Below, one piece after another: positions 59,701 to 64,000 of a stretch of DNA of 64,000 nucleotides. This DNA comes from Taiwanofungus camphoratus (lineage: Eukaryota > Basidiomycota > Agaricomycetes > Polyporales > Taiwanofungaceae): assembly GCA_003999685.1 (NCBI GenBank), contig CP021223.1:434001-498000 (forward strand), given 5' to 3'. Every line of letters starts with the position of its first letter. The first letter of the stretch is position 1. The translations under genes and the position numbers were made by a program. A model generated the notes under the pieces. The model was not told where the DNA came from, searched no databases, and was given only the letters and a program-made list of their open reading frames with translations.

Positions 59701-60495
59701 ATCCAATCCAACAACACAGAGCACTCTGACAAGTAAACTCCGGAGAGCAAGCGTAAAATTGCAGACAAACTTGGAAAGCACTTATGAACTTGGTGTAAAG
59801 AAACCATCCCCTGAGTCGGGAAGGACTGAGGACGCTGCAAATGATGGTGAAGTGACACTGCATACCAGCTACTGGCTTACGTAAAGGACAAGCGCTCAGC
59901 TTGCAACTTCGACGGCATCGACAGTTAATAGTACCCATATATTGAACAACACTTTGAAGCCTGGCACCTCAAAGCATGGCGTTGCACTGATGATTGTATA
60001 CAGTTTCCTGCACTTTATTGAGCGGATGTTCAAATGTACCCTGCCAGCTCGTCCCATTTTGGGTCTGCATTTTGGTATGCCTGTCTAGGTCAATGTGGGT
60101 CCATATAGGTCCACTAACAACTCTGCACAACGACTTGTGCTCCTTCGCCTCCCCTCAACAACAACCTGTTCCCAGATGAAGCCTTGTTTTTGTTTCTGGG
60201 ACTTGTAAATGTTCTTCAGTGTTAATTTTGATGTTGATCCTCTTTGCCTCCCTGTCGCACTCGCATCTCTCGGGCTACTTTTCCGGTCTACATGACGACG
60301 GCCATGGCATTGACAAAATGTTTGCTCGGTCCTCCCGTCACAACAGACAAGTCCTAATCAAGTCTGGATATTGTTGTTGCTGAGACAAGAGAACGGTGCA
60401 ATATAAATTGGACCTCTGACTTTGTGAATTGACAGAACTCCTCTACCTCTCAATCCTCTCATCAATATCGAATCCAACGACTATGGCTACCATCG
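56792..60495. other. Long intergenic stretch, no gene called
   Basis: About 3.7 kb. Open frames here (for example 56,882-57,307, 58,883-59,128 and 59,379-59,594) show no domain and no splice-linked partners. A 10-bp palindrome with a 3-nt loop sits at 59,550-59,572 (AAAACTGGTA ... TACCAGTTTT). The upstream region of the second small paralogue occupies the right end. Confidence 0.35.
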
Positions 60496-61011
60496 ATGGG
60501 CTCGACGGTGCCAACTCCCCTTGGAAAGTCACGTCCAAATTTCCAAAAGCTTGTGTATCAAAGCCGACTGCACGAAGGAGACGCGTATTGCTCAGAGGCC
60601 TCAGAATGTCTGAGGAAATACGAGCATAGACTTAGATCACATGAAAGACTGAGTTGGAGAGCGAGGCTGGACGCGTTAGTTGTCTGACATGCGGTGATGG
60701 TGTTCTTTGGTTCTCACCCAAATACAGGTTGAACGCGGAACGAGCAAGGCTCGTTGAATATTCGGCGTGCTGCAGCTCCGTTGGATCTCAGCTAGAAGCT
60801 CTATCCAAAGCTGACAAGTATAAATCGCACGCGAAGGACTTATTCGAATCTCTTAATGTATGATATGTTCCTACGAATCCTCGAGTCAGTTACTAATCTA
60901 GAGTGATTGTAGAAGCGATACGCTAGTCTTGTTGCTAAGTCATCCAATCGTGCAGGTCCACACGGAGCGACATACATTACGACATCAAATAGGAGACCAG
61001 AATCTAGTTAG
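60496..61011 (+). CDS. Hypothetical protein, small paralogue 2
   Basis: Not recognised. I read exons 60,496-60,674, 60,728-60,857 and 60,913-61,011, giving 135 aa: MGSTVPTPLGKSRPNFQKLV, then YQSRLHEGDAYCSEASECL and LNAERARLVEYSACCSSVGS with LEALSKADKYKSHAKDLFES. The first two exons match paralogue 1 in order, intron phase and exon 2 length. The 3' end is uncertain: the third exon may instead splice on through GTTAGT at about 61,007 toward the open block at 61,264. The alternative ATG at 60,483 is in a different frame and is rejected. Confidence 0.5.
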
Positions 61012-61263
61012 TGCTATTAGGAGTATGCGTTGCGGCGATATCGCTGATATCCCATTCGTAGCTGTATACTGCCCGCCCGGATTCTCGGGAGCAAGCTATT
61101 CGACAACGTTAGTCCATAAACACAACCCAAGCGAGTGCTCGATCTTAACAAGCAATAGATCATAGGTTTGACTCAATTTCCCAATCTAAGTAATGCACCA
61201 GCGGCAAGCCAGCGGAAGCTCCAGTTCATCATCATCAAGCTCACGAACTGATGGTGCGCGCAG

Positions 61264-61543
61264 TTCGAGTTTGGTTTCGTAGATTCAAAGGCTCACGAAA
61301 TTCCTCACAACAGAGAGCGTGAAGCGCAAGGTTCTCCCCGGGAGATATCTTACCGACTCCCCAGAACCTATCTCGGATATATGTGCGTCTGCACCGTCCC
61401 TGGCTACCTGCTTGAATTGACCACCTTCAATGTACAGACAGCTACAAAATGGAACACGCGTGTCAGTCCCGCGTCACGTCACATTCCAGAGACCGCGATC
61501 ACTCTCCGTCTGCTCGCCCAGTTCAAGTTCTCTATCGAGGTTA
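61264..61543 (+). CDS. Possible coding exon, unknown product
   Basis: A 92-codon open block directly after a CGCAG splice acceptor, ending at a GAG|GTTAGT-like donor. It contains RLPRTYLGYMCVCTVPGYLL and TRVSPASRHIPETAITLRLL. A further open stretch (DAPTAGYIQMRNGYGSGGLY) ends at about 61,667. It could be the 3' part of paralogue 2 or a separate gene. No family recognised. Confidence 0.3.
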
Positions 61544-61667
61544 GTCGCTCCTAGTTGCGTTCATCCTGCTAATCTGATATCTCTTATGAAGCACCGGCGG
61601 ATGCACCTACTGCTGGTTACATCCAGATGAGGAACGGGTATGGCTCAGGCGGCCTTTATCATTACTA

Positions 61668-62130
61668 ATGTTCCTGGGCCTTCCTGCATAAGGCAAGAAT
61701 GTCTAATATCTCTGAAGAGGACAGTAATCAAAACGGGACTGACGATGAGGAGGTGATACAGCGGAAATGAGAAAATGTCATAATCCGCGTGCAATGCGAT
61801 ATAATGGGTGGAATGTACTAATAATGACTGTAATGCAATGTAATGACTAGAACGATATGTAATGACTAGACCGCGACATAATGTAGATTTACGACGCAAT
61901 GTTACAGCAATGACTTCACACAAAGACCATCGAGAAACTGCCAGACATGTCATATAATAGGTACGACTAACCATTCTTGTTCGTATCGAAGGACAGGTAG
62001 ATCGGAGGAATAAGATAATGTGACTAAAACAGCATAGCTGAAACGGAAAACCCAAGACCCCGACTGGAGTTGACCGACGTTACAATTGTACAGGTTGGGT
62101 CAAGAAGAAAAGAATGACTCACAGAATAAT
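61668..62130. other. Intergenic with a weak AATGACTAGA-type repeat
   Basis: 3' flank of the CLC gene. Around 61,800-61,880 the word GTAATGACTAGA occurs twice about 25 bp apart amid AATG-rich sequence. No gene seen. Confidence 0.35.
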
Positions 62131-64000
62131 CTATCGTCGGACGAGCCTTCGACACCATGACGTGAAAGTATTTACTCTGTCGCTCGCCCATGCCCAAACC
62201 TCCTCTATGATACCCTCAAACTCTTGCTCATTCCATGGGGACCGAATGTTATCCTGTTCTGTCAGAGTGAACCGCAAGACATCTTTGACCGTGATCAGCC
62301 CGACCAAGGCTCCGTGGTCTTCCACCAGGATGACGCGTGGTCTATGGAGAAGATTAGAGAAGTGTGGGATGAATGTGCCGTGTTTGCTCACCCCATTCTT
62401 TTGAATAATTGCATGACTATTTCTAGGGGAAGTTGAGGGGCAACAGTAAGGGGGGTCTGCATACGGTAATGTTAGAAGCCACGCAATACGAACGACGAAA
62501 ACGACATGCCTGATTGACCCATGGCCAAAATTTTAGAACTTCCGGGGTCGCAGTTGTCTCAATAATCTCCAGTGAGTCATTTTCATCAATCCCCACCGCT
62601 GGTCCCGTGGTAACTCCAGGTAATTCGACTTCAGTCTGGCCATTTGTAGCAGAGAACGAGCAAGGAGTGTCTTGAGAAATTGTTTGCACTTTACGCGCTT
62701 TTTCTGCAAGTTCACCTTTAGTGATGCTCAAAAATCTGGATTGTCAAGACCTCACCTAAGACGTATTGTAGTTCCGATCGTTCGATGTACCCAATCAGAT
62801 CCCTGTTGACATCGTTGGAAATGATAGGAAAGCCTTTCACATCCGTGCTCGCCAGACGTTCCTCTGCACTGATGAGTATTCACTCAGCTCCTTGATCGTA
62901 GGCAATACTTACCAAGATCATGGACACACAATCCAGATGCTGGCAAAGTGTACAATTCATTTTTCATGGCCCTTGAAACTATTCTTTTCGTAAGGTGTCT
63001 GGGTGTGGTATACTGGTTAATGAGACTTACCAGGAACATTGTACGCCTGATCATCCTTCTCAAGAAAAGGATAACCGTTGAAACGAATCATCTCGTCCGC
63101 GATGCCATTGGTTCCCAGGAAGTCTCCAACAGCTTTCGTTACAAGAAGAACAATCTGGTATCACTATCAGCATTCAATCTGAGTGACAAGTGAATATGAG
63201 AGTACCATCGTAGGCAAAATGTACGTTAGGGCTCCAGTCAACTCGAACATGATGACAACTACAGTCACAGTGATTCTCATGACACCACTGGAAACAGTTG
63301 AGTTTAGAGAGGTGAAGAGATGTACGATGGACAAGTTTACCTCAGTGCAGCCGCAGCACCGAGGAAGGCATACGTTCCAGGAGTAATGCACTGCGTATCG
63401 AGTTGACACACTGCAAACATACTCGATTGTGGGTACGCGCTACATCATTGCTCAGTTAATTAGAACGTTACGGCAAGATTTGGCATGGAAAATATCCCAT
63501 ACCGATACAACGCCTTGACCATGATACCTAGCATGCGTCCAAACGTGGCGCCAATTGCCATGGAGGGCACAAAGATACCTGCAGGGACTTTACAGCCATA
63601 CGATACCACGACAAGGCCGATCCGGAGGATGGTCGCAAGGAAGAGCGAATTGACCATAGGCCACTGGACCGAGGTCCTGCAAGCAGCTCTCATAAGACTG
63701 CAGACGATCACACATTCCATGACTCACTGGCAAATGTTGTCATAGTCTCCCCCACCCTGACACTCCCGGAATAGGATTGACATGCTTTCCGTCATGTCAA
63801 TCCGTGTGAAGCGATTGAACCACCCGACCATGGCCGTCAGCGTTGCCAGTACAACTGCCTCGGCTACAGGGTAGCCTGCAAGATGCTTGCGACGGAATGC
63901 AGCTACTTGCAGGTTGAATTTGACTACAAATGCACCGTACAAGCCCTTGTTGATATCATTGACGTCAATGGACTATTGTTAGGATATTTTATGTCGTACA
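62131..64000 (-). CDS. CLC chloride channel/transporter, GEF1-like, 3' part
   Basis: The C-terminal half of a CLC-family protein whose 5' exons lie beyond the right edge. Exons read toward the C-terminus: about 63,976-63,728 (start uncertain), 63,676-63,503, 63,439-63,341, 63,287-63,206, 63,154-63,031, 62,978-62,913, 62,863-62,756, 62,715-62,510, 62,456-62,392 and 62,341-62,131. Visible parts are GLYGAFVVKFNL, then RIDMTESMSILFRECQGGGD, the pore segment GCKVPAGIFVPSMAIGA (as in yeast Gef1), ITPGTYAFLGAAAALSGVMR, IMFELTGALTYILPTM and two CBS-domain halves (RLASTDVKGFPIISND; GPRVILVEDHGALVGLITVK). It ends SWCRRLVRR. The intron after VNQ is GC-AG. Gef1-type proteins sit in Golgi/endosome membranes and exchange chloride for protons; the gating-glutamate region is outside the window. 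Confidence 0.93.

Noticed and set aside
1-64000. CRISPR arrays, rRNA genes, Polinton-like elements
   Set aside because: No regularly spaced repeats, no rRNA core motifs, and no protein-primed polymerase or capsid genes were seen.

Overview
The window comes from a filamentous basidiomycete, most likely an agaricomycete. The protein-coding genes are split by many short introns (about 37-70 bp, mostly GT-AG, a few GC-AG). The recognisable proteins are the fungal/animal forms of MVD1, CCR4, muskelin, ZCCHC9, a GEF1-like CLC channel, an aldo-keto reductase and a Gfo/Idh/MocA dehydrogenase. The repeats are fungal Ty3/gypsy elements, a hAT remnant and a TA-flanked MITE. There are no rRNA genes, operons or CRISPR arrays.

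Left arm (1-13,330), host genes: diphosphomevalonate decarboxylase (-), a small cupin (-), the CCR4 deadenylase (-), divergently facing muskelin (+) of the GID/CTLH E3 ligase, then an aldo-keto reductase (-). All five give intron-exon models whose junction phases and total lengths are consistent.

Middle (13,330-40,800), a transposon-rich block planted in a cluster of kinase-like genes. A 7.07-kb Ty3/gypsy chromovirus (13,450-20,518) sits inside a decayed kinase-like gene with a GGAGA target duplication. From 21,870 to 40,797 there is a nested island. The 3' part of a second chromovirus copy is interrupted by a whole-looking 12.1-kb gypsy element (23,771-35,850; 1.6-kb, almost identical LTRs) and by a solo LTR of the same family. 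It is bounded on the left by a chimeric LTR and on the right by an old LTR stub that abuts a tRNA-like sequence. The young 12-kb element carries an apparently intact, spliced, antisense accessory gene (25,548-26,925) with a Zn2Cys6-like cysteine cluster and its own poly(A) signal. It also carries an internal copy of its polypurine tract. These are the strongest candidates for something undescribed.

Right arm (40,800-64,000): two more decayed kinase-like copies and one intact one (-), a hAT-type DNA element with a MITE inside it, an NADP-type dehydrogenase (+), the ZCCHC9 zinc-knuckle protein (-), two small paralogous genes of unknown function about 6 kb apart (+), a small C2H2 zinc-finger gene (-), and the 3' part of a CLC chloride channel (-) that runs off the right end. 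Several intergenic stretches of 1-2.5 kb hold nothing I can name.

The genes do not form one pathway. They are housekeeping functions (sterol synthesis, mRNA decay, ubiquitin ligase, ribosome/RNA biology, ion transport) next to an unstable, repeat-filled interval. No search or folding program was run: calls rest on reading motifs, splice sites and repeat ends directly.
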